Shown: positions 54,591 through 63,789, counted from the first letter of the stretch. The stretch is 64,000 bases of DNA from an uncultured Balneola sp. (GCA_913058495.1 CAJXQC010000008.1:62001-126000); one strand, 5' to 3'. The notes: a model not told the origin generated them from the sequence alone. Program-made: numbers and translations.

Positions 54591-55715
54591 ATGCAAGATC
54601 AACAAACGAAACACAATCACTGGATGAAAGAAGCTTTGGAATTAGCTTCAAAAGGGAAGGGATATGTTTCGCCTAACCCAATGGTTGGCTGTGTTATTGT
54701 AGACGCTAAGGGTGATAAGATTGCTGAAGGATACCATAAGAAGTTTGGTGGACCACATGCAGAAGTTAATGCGATCAAATCATTAAAAAATAAAGATAAG
54801 CTTAAAGATGCTACTTTATATGTAACTCTGGAGCCTTGTTCACACACAGGAAAAACTCCACCTTGTGCTGATATGCTTGCTAAGCTGCCGATTAAAAAAG
54901 TGATTGTGGCGATGAAAGATCCAAATCCTAAAGTAAACGGGAATGGAATCCGAATTCTAAAGAACGCCGGTTTGGATGTTGAAGTTGGTGTGATGCAAAA
55001 AGAAGCCGAAAAATTGAATGAGTTTTTTATTCATCATCAGAACTTTGGAAGACCATTTATCACTTTGAAAATAGCACAGACTGCAGATGGATTTCTGGCT
55101 GCTGCTGATGGGGATTCCCAATGGATTTCGGGTAAGCTGGCCAGGAAAAGGGTTCATGAATGGAGAGCTGAGAACGACGCCGTAATGGTTGGCCGAACAA
55201 CTGCAATCTCTGATAACCCAAGTCTAACAGTTCGTCATGCATCGGGGAGGCAACCTCAGCGAATTGTAATTGACGGACCATTCGAATTGCCCAGAGAACT
55301 GAATTTATTTTCAGATAAATATGAAGAGAAAACAACCATTTTAACGTGGAACAAAGAACGGTCAAAAGAAGTGGCGGATCCAATGTTAAAAGTACTATCT
55401 CAGAATTATTTCAGAGGTGAGGTTATTCAGACATCAAAAAAAGATGGGCATGTCGATCTTAGAGAAGCTTTCAAACTTTTGAGCAAAAAAGGAATAGCCT
55501 CAATCCTTGTTGAAGGAGGCCAACAGCTTTCATCTGCTTTAATTGAGCAGGGATTGGTAGATAAGCTTTGTGTGTTTATAGCACCAAAGTTACTGGGAGC
55601 AGGAACCAGATCTGTATTGAATATTGGAGTCAATAAAATGAGTGAAATTGCAGAACTGAAAGAAGTAAGCTGGGAGAAAGTAGGTGATGATATGTTATTA
55701 ACCGGATATTTTTAA
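54591..55715 (+). CDS. ribD: Bifunctional riboflavin deaminase-reductase RibD
   Basis: A 374-residue enzyme catalysing two steps of riboflavin synthesis. The N-terminal deaminase has the zinc ligands H56 and E58 (HAEVNA), C83 and C92 (PCSHTGKTPPC); the C-terminal reductase (about 150-374) has the NADPH-binding pattern with VEGGQQL. It is followed by ribE after 62 bases and a repeat. No FMN riboswitch is visible in the 39 bases before it. Confidence 0.95.
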   Translation: MQDQQTKHNHWMKEALELASKGKGYVSPNPMVGCVIVDAKGDKIAEGYHKKFGGPHAEVNAIKSLKNKDKLKDATLYVTLEPCSHTGKTPPCADMLAKLPIKKVIVAMKDPNPKVNGNGIRILKNAGLDVEVGVMQKEAEKLNEFFIHHQNFGRPFITLKIAQTADGFLAAADGDSQWISGKLARKRVHEWRAENDAVMVGRTTAISDNPSLTVRHASGRQPQRIVIDGPFELPRELNLFSDKYEEKTTILTWNKERSKEVADPMLKVLSQNYFRGEVIQTSKKDGHVDLREAFKLLSKKGIASILVEGGQQLSSALIEQGLVDKLCVFIAPKLLGAGTRSVLNIGVNKMSEIAELKEVSWEKVGDDMLLTGYF

Positions 55716-55719
55716 ATAA

Positions 55720-55747
55720 GTCATTCTGAAGTAGTTTCAGGATCTTA
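55720..55747. repeat. Dispersed repeat fragment between ribD and ribE
   Basis: A 28-base copy, GTCATTCTGAAG start and GGATCTTA end, matching 24 of 28 bases of the copy at 31829-31856. It begins 5 bases past the ribD stop. Confidence 0.5.
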
Positions 55748-55777
55748 TGAAAAAGGGATCAATTAAACTTAAAGATC

Positions 55778-56383
55778 ATGTTTACAGGAATTATACAGGA
55801 AGTAGGAACCATAAGATTAGCAAAAAGCTTGAATGGCGGCGGAATGGAATTCACTATAGGATGTAGTTTTTCTGAAACTTGTCATGAGGACGAGAGCATT
55901 TCTATAAACGGGGCGTGTCATACCGTTACTGCATTTGATGAGAATACTTTTACGGTTCAAAGTGTTGAAGAAACATTGAGAAAAACTTCTATGGGAGATC
56001 TGAGCGAAGGATCATTAGTAAACCTGGAACGTTCACTAACTTTGCAGAAAGGAATAGAAGGACATTTGGTTCAAGGGCATGTGGACACGGTTGGAATTAT
56101 TAGAAACATTGAGAAAGAAGAAACAGGTTGGCTTATAACAGTAGAATATCCGGAAGAGAATCAGAATATGATCGTGGGACGAGGGAGTATTACAATGGAA
56201 GGAATAAGCTTAACCATTGCAAGAGAAAAAGAGAACCAATTTACCGTAGCCATTATTCCGTATACCTGGGAGCATACTAATCTTAAGAACAAGAAATCGG
56301 GCGACAAGCTAAATCTGGAATTCGATATTATTGGAAAGTATGTAGTGAAGTATTTAGCTTCGGTAGGAAGAGATTCAGTTTAG
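55778..56383 (+). CDS. ribE: Riboflavin synthase alpha subunit
   Basis: A 201-residue enzyme that joins two lumazine molecules into riboflavin. It has the family's N-terminal MFTGIIQEVG and two similar lumazine-binding halves (about 1-97 and 98-195), with the linking GHLVQGHVDTVG. It forms the riboflavin pair with ribD. Its stop lies 2 bases from the stop of the opposing lptD gene. Confidence 0.95.
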   Translation: MFTGIIQEVGTIRLAKSLNGGGMEFTIGCSFSETCHEDESISINGACHTVTAFDENTFTVQSVEETLRKTSMGDLSEGSLVNLERSLTLQKGIEGHLVQGHVDTVGIIRNIEKEETGWLITVEYPEENQNMIVGRGSITMEGISLTIAREKENQFTVAIIPYTWEHTNLKNKKSGDKLNLEFDIIGKYVVKYLASVGRDSV

Positions 56384-56385
56384 TT

Positions 56386-59067
56386 TTAAAACCTGTCATA
56401 ACCGCGACCGGTTTGGGTAGAACTTCTTTCAAGGTTCTTCAGGATTGGCAATTTCTGGAACAGGCTTTGTACTTGGGAGCTATTCAGGGTTAGCTTAAAA
56501 AAGTAGTACTGATTTTCTCCAAAAGGATTGACCTGAAATGTCAGGTCCCAGCATTCCAGATTTCTTGTTAAACTAAATTGAGATGGGGTGATCTCTTTTT
56601 GAATAAAGTCGTAACCCATTCGGGTGTTGAATCTCCATTTCGGAGTCAATCTGAACGAAATGTTATTCGCATTAATAGTTGCGGATCTTGTTGGTTTTTG
56701 ATTGAAACGAAACTGCCATCTGTAATCAAAATTTAAAGAAACACTCCACGGTGAATTCAGAGGGGATACCGGTTCCTCATTAAAGTGAGGATCGATAGGG
56801 GAAAATCGGGATTGATTAAAAGGATCGTAGCTTCTTCTATAAACAGGCGTATATACTTGAGGGCCACCTTTACCGCCTTTAAAAGAGGTAGTAGCGGATA
56901 TATTAAAACTTTGTAGTTGAGCTATTTTATTTCCGTCACTTAAAAAAAAGCGGTCAAATTCTCGGCCTGTACTATCAACTTGGTAAAGAGAGAAATTAGC
57001 TCCTGCAGAAATCCGTATCCCGGTCAGGGCATTCGAAGATAAAGAAGTTCTTATATCGCTGAAATGTAAACTATCAGCTGCAAAATTGTAAGATGTGCTT
57101 GCTGATAGATTGTCGACCAGCTTAAGTTTCTTTTCATTTACTTCTCCGGTGGTGTCTCGGGTAACAATTTTAGTTTCGAACACATTTCTGAGGGAAAATG
57201 TAAGAGACTGTTGCTCACCGGAACCCGGTCCTCCGAATATTTCATTTGAAAATATGGAATAACGTCGGGAATTTTCACCAGTGCTGTCTGTATTTACACT
57301 TCGGTAAAACCCCCAAATTTCATCACTAAAGTCAGGACGATAAGTATACGATATACTTGGTATGGCAGTGTGCCTGAACCCTTCCAGTTTTCCAATTTTT
57401 TTACTAGAAACACCATAAAATGTAGTAGAAAATGAAAGACCAAGATTAAAATCACGAGCACTAGCAAATCCCCGGACTTGTTCAGTTTTAATCGGGTTGG
57501 GATCTGATGTTGAGTCCGGACTAAAAGATTGTCGAGTTGTGGTAGGATACCAATACTCATTGTAATTTGCGCTTGCAGAAAGGTTCAAGAAGGGACTGGA
57601 TAGCAGTCTTCCTAAACTTATTCCTGCAGTTTGCTGAAAGCCATATCTAAAATGATCTTCATTGCCAGTGGCTTCCTGATATTTGTCAGGGTCAAACAAA
57701 GCGTCAATAAATGATATTTCAGCAGAATCGGCATCAATGGGCGCGTAATTAAATCTGGAGTTAAAACTATTATTATATCGTATAGATACACTTTCATACC
57801 ATTTAGGATCATTACTGACCTGAGATTTAAACGGAGTAAGTGTTTTTAAGCTAAATGTACTGTTTGGCCCGGTAAGCGAGGTAGTGTTATTATTAAAATT
57901 TTGGGTTAGCTGTGAGTTTATACTGAAATTAAAATCGTTATCAGGGTGGCTATAATTATATGCAATTTTAGAAGTAGAGTTGGTTGAGGCACGGTCGTCT
58001 ATGTCAAAAGAATTTCGTGTATAATAATCAGCGGTTCTTAAATTAATTCCGGCATTTATTCTTGAGTAAGGTGAAAATTCCTGATTATGATTAATGCTAA
58101 CAGACTTTTGAACACTTGTAGTAAATCCGGGATCTGTTTTTTCCAAACCCTGATCTCTTGAATATCCAAGGTTTATATTTCCACTAAAACTATTTCTCTT
58201 GCGGTACTGAAAATTAGTGCTGGTAAAGAAAGTGCCTGATGTATAAACATCACTGCTTATTTGACCGGTTAAGTAATCATTGAAGTATTGAAACCAACCC
58301 AGGTTTTGCAATCCAATACCTCGGGAAGATTGAGCTTCAAAAGCATAAGTAGGGGTAAGTAATCCCGAAGTTTTTTTCTCTAAAGAAGCTGGTACATAAC
58401 CAAATGGAAATATGATCGGATATGGAATGTCCAGAATATAAAGGCGAGCATTAGAAAAAAAGACTTCTTCCTGATCAACTACCTTCATTTTTTTTGCCTT
58501 TATATAATAATACAGATAGTCAGGTGGACAAGTAGAATATATACCATCTTCAATGAAGACTTCATCGGGATTAACATTTTTCACTTTTGAACCAATCAAA
58601 TAACCATCCGGCACCTTGATTTTTGCTTCTTCAAACTTTCCTTTTTGAGTTTTATAGTTAAATAAAATCCTGGTACTTCTTATCTCATCAGTTTCTCTTT
58701 TTAAAACCGGATAAGAAAGGGTGTCGGCGGCTGACTGAGCAGTTGCTTCAACCTGATTTTTTTTAATATCCATTTCTATTTCTCCTGCAGTTAGTTCTCC
58801 TGCAGTGTGAGATACTTTAGCTTGTCCGAATAGAAACGCTTTTCTTCCGTCCCTTAAATTAATTACTAATGAGTCATTAGACTGAAATTCGACGGCGTCT
58901 TTTATGTTACTTTTTTTGACGGCGGGGCTTTTTGGAGGGGAAGTTGAGTTTTCTTTGGCCGTTGAATCGGGAGGAGTTTGAGCATTAGAAGCGTCCGTAA
59001 TAAACAGAACCATTGTACAAGCAAAAAGCAGGCGGACAATCGCGTGTACGTGGTTCTTTAAAATCAT
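56386..59067 (-). CDS. lptD: LPS assembly outer-membrane protein LptD
   Basis: An 893-residue outer-membrane beta barrel that inserts lipopolysaccharide. A signal peptide (about 1-29) is followed by an OstA-like domain (about 75-200) with GRKAFLFGQAKVSH, and by a long barrel domain beginning PFGYVPASLEKKTSGLLTPT at about 216-235. It is convergent with ribE. The disulfide cysteines of E. coli LptD are not apparent, as is usual in this phylum, as far as I recall. Confidence 0.88.
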   Translation of the reverse strand: MILKNHVHAIVRLLFACTMVLFITDASNAQTPPDSTAKENSTSPPKSPAVKKSNIKDAVEFQSNDSLVINLRDGRKAFLFGQAKVSHTAGELTAGEIEMDIKKNQVEATAQSAADTLSYPVLKRETDEIRSTRILFNYKTQKGKFEEAKIKVPDGYLIGSKVKNVNPDEVFIEDGIYSTCPPDYLYYYIKAKKMKVVDQEEVFFSNARLYILDIPYPIIFPFGYVPASLEKKTSGLLTPTYAFEAQSSRGIGLQNLGWFQYFNDYLTGQISSDVYTSGTFFTSTNFQYRKRNSFSGNINLGYSRDQGLEKTDPGFTTSVQKSVSINHNQEFSPYSRINAGINLRTADYYTRNSFDIDDRASTNSTSKIAYNYSHPDNDFNFSINSQLTQNFNNNTTSLTGPNSTFSLKTLTPFKSQVSNDPKWYESVSIRYNNSFNSRFNYAPIDADSAEISFIDALFDPDKYQEATGNEDHFRYGFQQTAGISLGRLLSSPFLNLSASANYNEYWYPTTTRQSFSPDSTSDPNPIKTEQVRGFASARDFNLGLSFSTTFYGVSSKKIGKLEGFRHTAIPSISYTYRPDFSDEIWGFYRSVNTDSTGENSRRYSIFSNEIFGGPGSGEQQSLTFSLRNVFETKIVTRDTTGEVNEKKLKLVDNLSASTSYNFAADSLHFSDIRTSLSSNALTGIRISAGANFSLYQVDSTGREFDRFFLSDGNKIAQLQSFNISATTSFKGGKGGPQVYTPVYRRSYDPFNQSRFSPIDPHFNEEPVSPLNSPWSVSLNFDYRWQFRFNQKPTRSATINANNISFRLTPKWRFNTRMGYDFIQKEITPSQFSLTRNLECWDLTFQVNPFGENQYYFFKLTLNSSQVQSLFQKLPILKNLERSSTQTGRGYDRF

Positions 59068-59077
59068 CTAGCTTAAA

Positions 59078-60022
59078 TTATGCAAAAGAATCAAATGCCA
59101 GTCCGGCGGCCCCAAGTAAGGCACTGTCATTACCAAGATCTTCATAAACGAGTTCGAGGTCTTCCTGAAATGGTAACATCATGTGCTTTTTTATAATATC
59201 TCTTGCAGGTTCAAATAACCAGTTTCCAGCTCTTGAAACGCCCCCGCTAAGCACATATTTTCGAATGTCTAACATGTGGGTATAATTAATGATGGCATAT
59301 CCAAGACGCTCCCCACTTTTTCTCAGAATTTCAATAGCTAGTTCGTTGCCTTCGTCTGCTTCCATAGTAAGGTCAACGGGCTCAAGTTTATCAAAATCTC
59401 TATGAAATTTGCTATAAAGAGGATTACTGGTTTGTTGCATGATGAGATCCGTGGCAAAACGACTCAGGAATTTTTGACCAAGGTAAGCCTCTACGGTTCC
59501 TCTTGTGACACTATTTGAGAGCGGACCATGATAATCCAGAATCACATGCCCCAACTCACCTGCCATTCCATGTGTGCCTTTGTACAGCTTCTTGTTGATG
59601 ATGATACCGCCGCCAACACCGGTTCCTAAAGTAATTATTATAAAGTCATTATATCTTTGACCTACTCCGAAATGCAGAGATCCTAAAGCCGCAATGTTAG
59701 CGTCATTTTCAATTCTGCAATCAAGATTTGTGCGCCTGGATATTTCATCGGCTGCATGAACCTTTTCCCAACCGGGAAGATTTGGAGGGTTTCTTACTAT
59801 TGTTTGATCATGATTTACCATTCCGGGTAAACCCATCCCAACCCCAATTACATCATGATTTGAAGTTAATTCTTTTATAGTTTTACTGATTCTGTCAAGT
59901 AAATGATCTCGTCCTAATTCAGCATGTGTGGGATTAGAAGTTTGTTCAATTATGCCCTTTTCTTTATCAACAATAGCGGCCTTAATATTTGTACCGCCTA
60001 AATCTACAGCAACTGCTTTCAT
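59078..60022 (-). CDS. ROK family sugar kinase lacking the zinc cysteines
   Basis: A 314-residue ROK protein, probably a glucokinase or related sugar kinase. ATP and sugar sites are present: DLGGTNIKAA (7-16), GLPGMV, ENDANIA with catalytic D107, and GTGVGGGI. GELGHV (155-160) supplies the zinc-site histidine, but the CxCGxxGCxE motif expected at about 165-178 is replaced by YHGPLSNSVTRGTVEAY with no cysteine. A repressor domain is absent, so it is an enzyme rather than a regulator. Confidence 0.87.
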   Translation of the reverse strand: MKAVAVDLGGTNIKAAIVDKEKGIIEQTSNPTHAELGRDHLLDRISKTIKELTSNHDVIGVGMGLPGMVNHDQTIVRNPPNLPGWEKVHAADEISRRTNLDCRIENDANIAALGSLHFGVGQRYNDFIIITLGTGVGGGIIINKKLYKGTHGMAGELGHVILDYHGPLSNSVTRGTVEAYLGQKFLSRFATDLIMQQTSNPLYSKFHRDFDKLEPVDLTMEADEGNELAIEILRKSGERLGYAIINYTHMLDIRKYVLSGGVSRAGNWLFEPARDIIKKHMMLPFQEDLELVYEDLGNDSALLGAAGLAFDSFA

Positions 60023-60037
60023 TTAAAAATATCCTGA

Positions 60038-60343
60038 TTATTCTGATCGACGGACTTTGTATACAGTTTCGCCCGGTTTTCTCATTCCATATTCTTCCCG
60101 TGCAATTTTTTCAAGTAGCTGAGCGTCCTGATGCAAATGATCGATTTTTGTTTTTAAAACTTCGGTAGAGGTATTCAGCTCCTCGATCTTTTGTTTTAGG
60201 TCGTGTTTTTGATTATTCAACCCAATTCTGGTAAGCAAGCTATAGCTGTCTACAAAACCAAACCAAATCAGAACAAATGTAGAAAGTATTACTACCAGAA
60301 CAGATTTTTTCCAATGAATCGGATTTAAAAATTCGGTTTTCAT
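60038..60343 (-). CDS. FtsB/DivIC-like septum formation initiator
   Basis: A 101-residue single-pass membrane protein: a short cytoplasmic N-terminus, one helix at about 13-33 and a coiled-coil of about 40 residues, ending with the ARE.YGMRKPGE pattern typical of the septum formation initiator family. It would belong to the division complex with FtsL and FtsQ. It is 15 bases upstream of the ROK gene on the same strand. Confidence 0.85.
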   Translation of the reverse strand: MKTEFLNPIHWKKSVLVVILSTFVLIWFGFVDSYSLLTRIGLNNQKHDLKQKIEELNTSTEVLKTKIDHLHQDAQLLEKIAREEYGMRKPGETVYKVRRSE

Positions 60344-60423
60344 AAACGAAAATTTGAAGTTTTACAATGAGATTAACGAAAATACATTAATTTAGATATT
60401 AATGATAATGCTAAAAGTATTCT

Positions 60424-62355
60424 ATGAAAGTTAGGATCTTCTTGTTTACCATTTTGTTTTTATGGCTTTCGGCTTCATTAAGCGCTCAAAACGAGGAAGG
60501 CGCCGAATGGATAAAGGTATATTTCAATATGCCAAGCGATACTTCGGTTATGATGGATGGAAATAAAGTCAATGATTCCATCGATCTTATTTCAACACTT
60601 GAAAACCTTATCGATTCAGCAAAATTCAGTATAGACTTATCTATTTATGATATTGAAGACGAGAGAATAGCTCATGCATTGGTCAATGCAAAAAAAAGAG
60701 GCGTGCGGGTCCGTGTAGTAACTGATAATCATAACAGAACTGATGGAGGAATTCTGGACGAAAGGATCTGGGATATATTCAGACAAGGAGGTATTACTTC
60801 CATTGATGATGACGGAGATGTCTATTTGCCAAACGGAGAGATTTCAGACAATGACCTGATAAATGACGGTGCTGATATGCATAATAAATTTGCAGTTATC
60901 GATGCTATTTCTGAGGAGAAAAGTGATGATTATGTTTGGACGGGCTCTACAAACCTGACTTATACCGGAGCGTATAACACAAATAACACGATCGTTATTA
61001 AAGATCATGAAGTAGCGGCTGTGTATTTAGAGGAATTTGAACAAATGTGGGGTTCAGATAGTGACACACCTGATCCAAGGCGGGCAGTGTTTCATAAAGA
61101 TAAAAGAGATGTGTCTGAGCATATTTTTGATGTTGGCGGCACTAAGGTGGAGGTTTACTTCGCTCCTATTAACAGGGATGATACAAAACCCAGTGTAAGT
61201 GAAAGAATTGTAGAAGTGATAAATACTGAGACACAATCCGATATTCGGTTCCAGGCTTTTGCGATTACCCCAACTATTCCGATCAGCAAAGCAATTTGGA
61301 GCAAAAGTATTAATACTGACATTCAGTTAGAAGGAGTAATAGATCCCGGTTTTTTCAGTAGATACCGAAACACCGGAACGATCTGGGGCAGTCCTGAAGC
61401 TCAGTTAGGTAACAGAACTATACTCCCGGCTCGTGAAACAAGAAAGTTGCACAGTAAACTAATTATTATCGATGTAAATGAACCTTCGCCTGAGGATGAA
61501 GCAGTGGTTATTGCCGGTTCTTATAATTTCTCAAATAATGCAGAACTAAGTAACGATGAAAACACACTTATTATCTATTCCGATGAGATTGCAAACCAAT
61601 ATTATCAGAACTTTAAAGAAGTAATGAACAGGGCTCAGGGGAAAAGTTTTGGGCCTTCTCCAAAAACAGATCCTGAAAAGTGGTATGATGTGTATGCAAT
61701 ACGGGACGGAGCGGAGTTTGAGATCGAAATAGTACCGGGCTTTGGGTATCCGGTTCAACTTTTGGGAGTTGATGTTCCATCTATTTACGCTGGTGGAGAT
61801 TCTGCTGAATATTTTTCAGGAGCATCTGCCGGTTATTTGAAGAATTTGCTGGAAGGAAGAAAGGTGAGAATTTATGACTATGATGGGGGCGAAGCATATT
61901 CAGCTTATAACCGACTTTTCGCTTACGTAGTTGTTGATAAAGAAGGAGAGAAAAGTTCGTTAAATAGAGAGATACTTATAAATGGTTTCGGAACTTATTC
62001 TGAGAATTTCCGGCAGAATGAAGATTCAGTAGATGCTTTTAAAAAATATGAAGGGCTTGCCAAAGAAAATAACAGAGCAATTTGGAAAAATGAATCGAAG
62101 ATCGGCTCGAAAGTATTAAGAGCAAAAGAAATTGAAAAGGGATCGGCTATTGAGGTCGTATATCCAATCAATATAAATACGGCTGATCAGGCGACTTTAC
62201 AGTTACTTCCGGGAATCGGAAAAACCTATGCTTCCAGAATAATTGAATACAGATCAAGCAATAATGGCTTTTCGAGTATAGAAGAGTTACTGAAAATAAA
62301 AGGAATCGGTACAAAGAGATTGGCGAAAATCCGCCCATTGATTACTATTTATTAG
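60424..62355 (+). CDS. Secreted phospholipase D-like protein with SNase-like and helix-hairpin-helix domains
   Basis: A 643-residue exported protein (signal peptide about 1-21). Two HKD motifs make a PLD-fold active site: H153/K155/D160 (MHNKFAVID) and H343/K345/D350 (LHSKLIIID). Next comes a staphylococcal-nuclease-like domain (about 420-556) in which the catalytic Arg35 and Glu43 positions are Q445 and S453 while Arg87 is kept as R497, so it is probably non-catalytic. The C-terminus (about 582-643) has two helix-hairpin-helix motifs like ComEA, which bind DNA. A secreted nuclease is the simplest reading. Confidence 0.87.
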   Translation: MKVRIFLFTILFLWLSASLSAQNEEGAEWIKVYFNMPSDTSVMMDGNKVNDSIDLISTLENLIDSAKFSIDLSIYDIEDERIAHALVNAKKRGVRVRVVTDNHNRTDGGILDERIWDIFRQGGITSIDDDGDVYLPNGEISDNDLINDGADMHNKFAVIDAISEEKSDDYVWTGSTNLTYTGAYNTNNTIVIKDHEVAAVYLEEFEQMWGSDSDTPDPRRAVFHKDKRDVSEHIFDVGGTKVEVYFAPINRDDTKPSVSERIVEVINTETQSDIRFQAFAITPTIPISKAIWSKSINTDIQLEGVIDPGFFSRYRNTGTIWGSPEAQLGNRTILPARETRKLHSKLIIIDVNEPSPEDEAVVIAGSYNFSNNAELSNDENTLIIYSDEIANQYYQNFKEVMNRAQGKSFGPSPKTDPEKWYDVYAIRDGAEFEIEIVPGFGYPVQLLGVDVPSIYAGGDSAEYFSGASAGYLKNLLEGRKVRIYDYDGGEAYSAYNRLFAYVVVDKEGEKSSLNREILINGFGTYSENFRQNEDSVDAFKKYEGLAKENNRAIWKNESKIGSKVLRAKEIEKGSAIEVVYPININTADQATLQLLPGIGKTYASRIIEYRSSNNGFSSIEELLKIKGIGTKRLAKIRPLITIY

Positions 62356-63101
62356 ACAAGCACTAACTCTTTCAGGTCCGCTTTCAGTGTAAGTAACATT
62401 TTACCAATTATTTGTGAAATACGAGCTTCGCTCAGGCTTAATGATTCAGCTATTTCTTTTAATGTGCATTCTTCATAATAATACAATGCTAAAATAATCT
62501 GTTCTCTTTCTGATAAAGACTTAACAGCTTGCTTTAGCTGTTGAGAATCCTCTTCATTAATAATTGACTGGTCAGGTAAACCAAAGTTTACATCTTCAAT
62601 TCTACCTAAAAGAGAGTTTTCAGAATCTGAACTGTGGCATACATCAAGGGATAGGGCAACTCGCTGCTGAACTTTAGAAAGAAGTTTTTGATAATCATTC
62701 AGGCTAAGATCCATTTCTTTTGCAACTTCATGATCCAAAGGAGTTCGCCCCAGTTTTTGTTGTAGGTAACTAATGGTCTCTTGAGCAGAACCATAGCGAG
62801 CCCGGTTTGTTCTTGACAGTTCATCAATCGAACGAAGATAATCAATAATACTACCCCTGATTCTGTAATAAGCAAAGGTATTAAACTTCACGTCTTTATC
62901 AAGAGTGTAATTGTCCAAGGCTTGTAAGAGCCCGGTTGCTCCGATATTGATTAAGTCGTCTTTATCACATAAAGGAGAGTTAGGGCAACTCACTTTACCT
63001 ACAATACTTTTAATAAGAGGGATAGACTCTTTTACGATAAGATTTTTAAGGGAAGAAGTAGGGTTGGTCTTGTATTCTAAAACTAAACTCTGAAGATCCA
63101 T
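62352..63101 (-). CDS. fliA: RNA polymerase sigma factor, FliA/sigma-28 type
   Basis: A 249-residue sigma factor with regions 2 (about 28-95, DDLINIGATGLLQALDNY), 3 (about 108-160) and 4 (about 190-245, with TLKEIAESLSLSEARISQI as helix-turn-helix), the domain set of FliA/WhiG factors. FliA directs flagellar late genes in many bacteria. No flagellar gene is in the window, so its regulon is uncertain. A sigma-28-like promoter lies just outside its start, facing the other way. Its stop overlaps the stop of the PLD gene by 4 bases. Confidence 0.85.
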   Translation of the reverse strand: MDLQSLVLEYKTNPTSSLKNLIVKESIPLIKSIVGKVSCPNSPLCDKDDLINIGATGLLQALDNYTLDKDVKFNTFAYYRIRGSIIDYLRSIDELSRTNRARYGSAQETISYLQQKLGRTPLDHEVAKEMDLSLNDYQKLLSKVQQRVALSLDVCHSSDSENSLLGRIEDVNFGLPDQSIINEEDSQQLKQAVKSLSEREQIILALYYYEECTLKEIAESLSLSEARISQIIGKMLLTLKADLKELVLV

Positions 63102-63109
63102 AGTATTGT

Positions 63110-63240
63110 ACCACCGTTTATTAATTATTGTCTCCGCATATATAATATTAAGAATTTTTAATTATTAAAAAATTTTAATATTAATTTTATTTAATAATAA
63201 ATAATGCGTGTAGACACCGGAAAAGGCAGTATTTGTGATT
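63110..63240. other. A+T-rich divergent intergenic region
   Basis: This stretch is almost entirely A and T at 63130-63205, with several overlapping TAATATTAA and TTAATAATAA runs and no reading frame. It is where the fliA-type gene's own promoter should lie, but no clear box was identified. Confidence 0.5.
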
Positions 63241-63287
63241 TTCAGATGCTTGGAAATACGAGGAGAGAAATATTTTTTTTAAAAAAC

Positions 63288-63314
63288 TAATGATTTTCAG
63301 AGAGTAGCCGATAC
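63288..63314 (+). promoter_or_regulatory. Sigma-28 (FliA)-like promoter
   Basis: TAATGATT (63288-63295), exactly 11 bases, then GCCGATAC (63307-63314) matches the sigma-28 consensus TAAAGTTT-N11-GCCGATAA at 13 of 16 positions with the correct spacing. It points towards the two small genes and away from the fliA-type gene. A 6-bp dyad ATACTA/TAGTAT (63311-63326) overlaps its -10 end. Confidence 0.65.
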
Positions 63315-63345
63315 TATATGTAGTATGCTAAGTCCTGATTTCCAT

Positions 63346-63633
63346 ATGAGTAGTAGTAAGAGTCATTTTTTTAAAATGGTAATCGAACTATGTGAATTAG
63401 AAGATGAGACGTCTCTTCTGGAGCAAATCGAAAATGTAATTGAAGGGTTAGATTCTCGGTATGTTGCGTCAGCCAATTTTGCAGAGTTTTTAAACTACTG
63501 CCAGAACCTGGTTATGAATGGAGAGTATATAGAGTTAAAAAGGTTACTAACTGGGAAAGTGAATAAGAGTGCGCCTGAGTCGGTTAAAAGAGCAAATGTT
63601 CTCGGCTTACACTCATTTAAAAAAGCAATATAA
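63346..63633 (+). CDS. Hypothetical protein behind the sigma-28-like promoter
   Basis: A 95-residue soluble, largely helical protein that I do not recognise (SKSHFFKMVIELCELEDETS start, LHSFKKAI end). An upstream ATG at 63325 gives 102 residues, but it lies about 4 bases after the predicted transcription start, so I prefer the ATG at 63346. It could be a class-3 flagellar or motility gene, or an anti-sigma factor for the adjacent FliA-like protein; both are guesses from position. The next gene overlaps its stop by one base. Confidence 0.65.
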   Translation: MSSSKSHFFKMVIELCELEDETSLLEQIENVIEGLDSRYVASANFAEFLNYCQNLVMNGEYIELKRLLTGKVNKSAPESVKRANVLGLHSFKKAI

Positions 63634-63788
63634 TGACTAACAATGAAGAGCGGGTTTTAATTAAAGAGCTGCTGGAAGTAAATAAAGATGTAATGCTTAC
63701 CAATAAAAAGAAGGAATTCCTTCTGGAAGACGAAGGTGTAATGGAGGCTATCATTGCAGGCCTTATAAGAGACTTTAACTACCTGTAA
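63633..63788 (+). CDS. Small 51-residue hypothetical protein
   Basis: A 51-residue acidic protein whose ATG overlaps the stop of the preceding gene (TAATG), a strong sign of translational coupling. The composition is charged and helical, with the ending IAGLIRDFNYL. I do not recognise the family. With the upstream gene it forms a two-gene unit behind the sigma-28-like promoter. Confidence 0.6.
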   Translation: MTNNEERVLIKELLEVNKDVMLTNKKKEFLLEDEGVMEAIIAGLIRDFNYL

Positions 63789-63789
63789 C

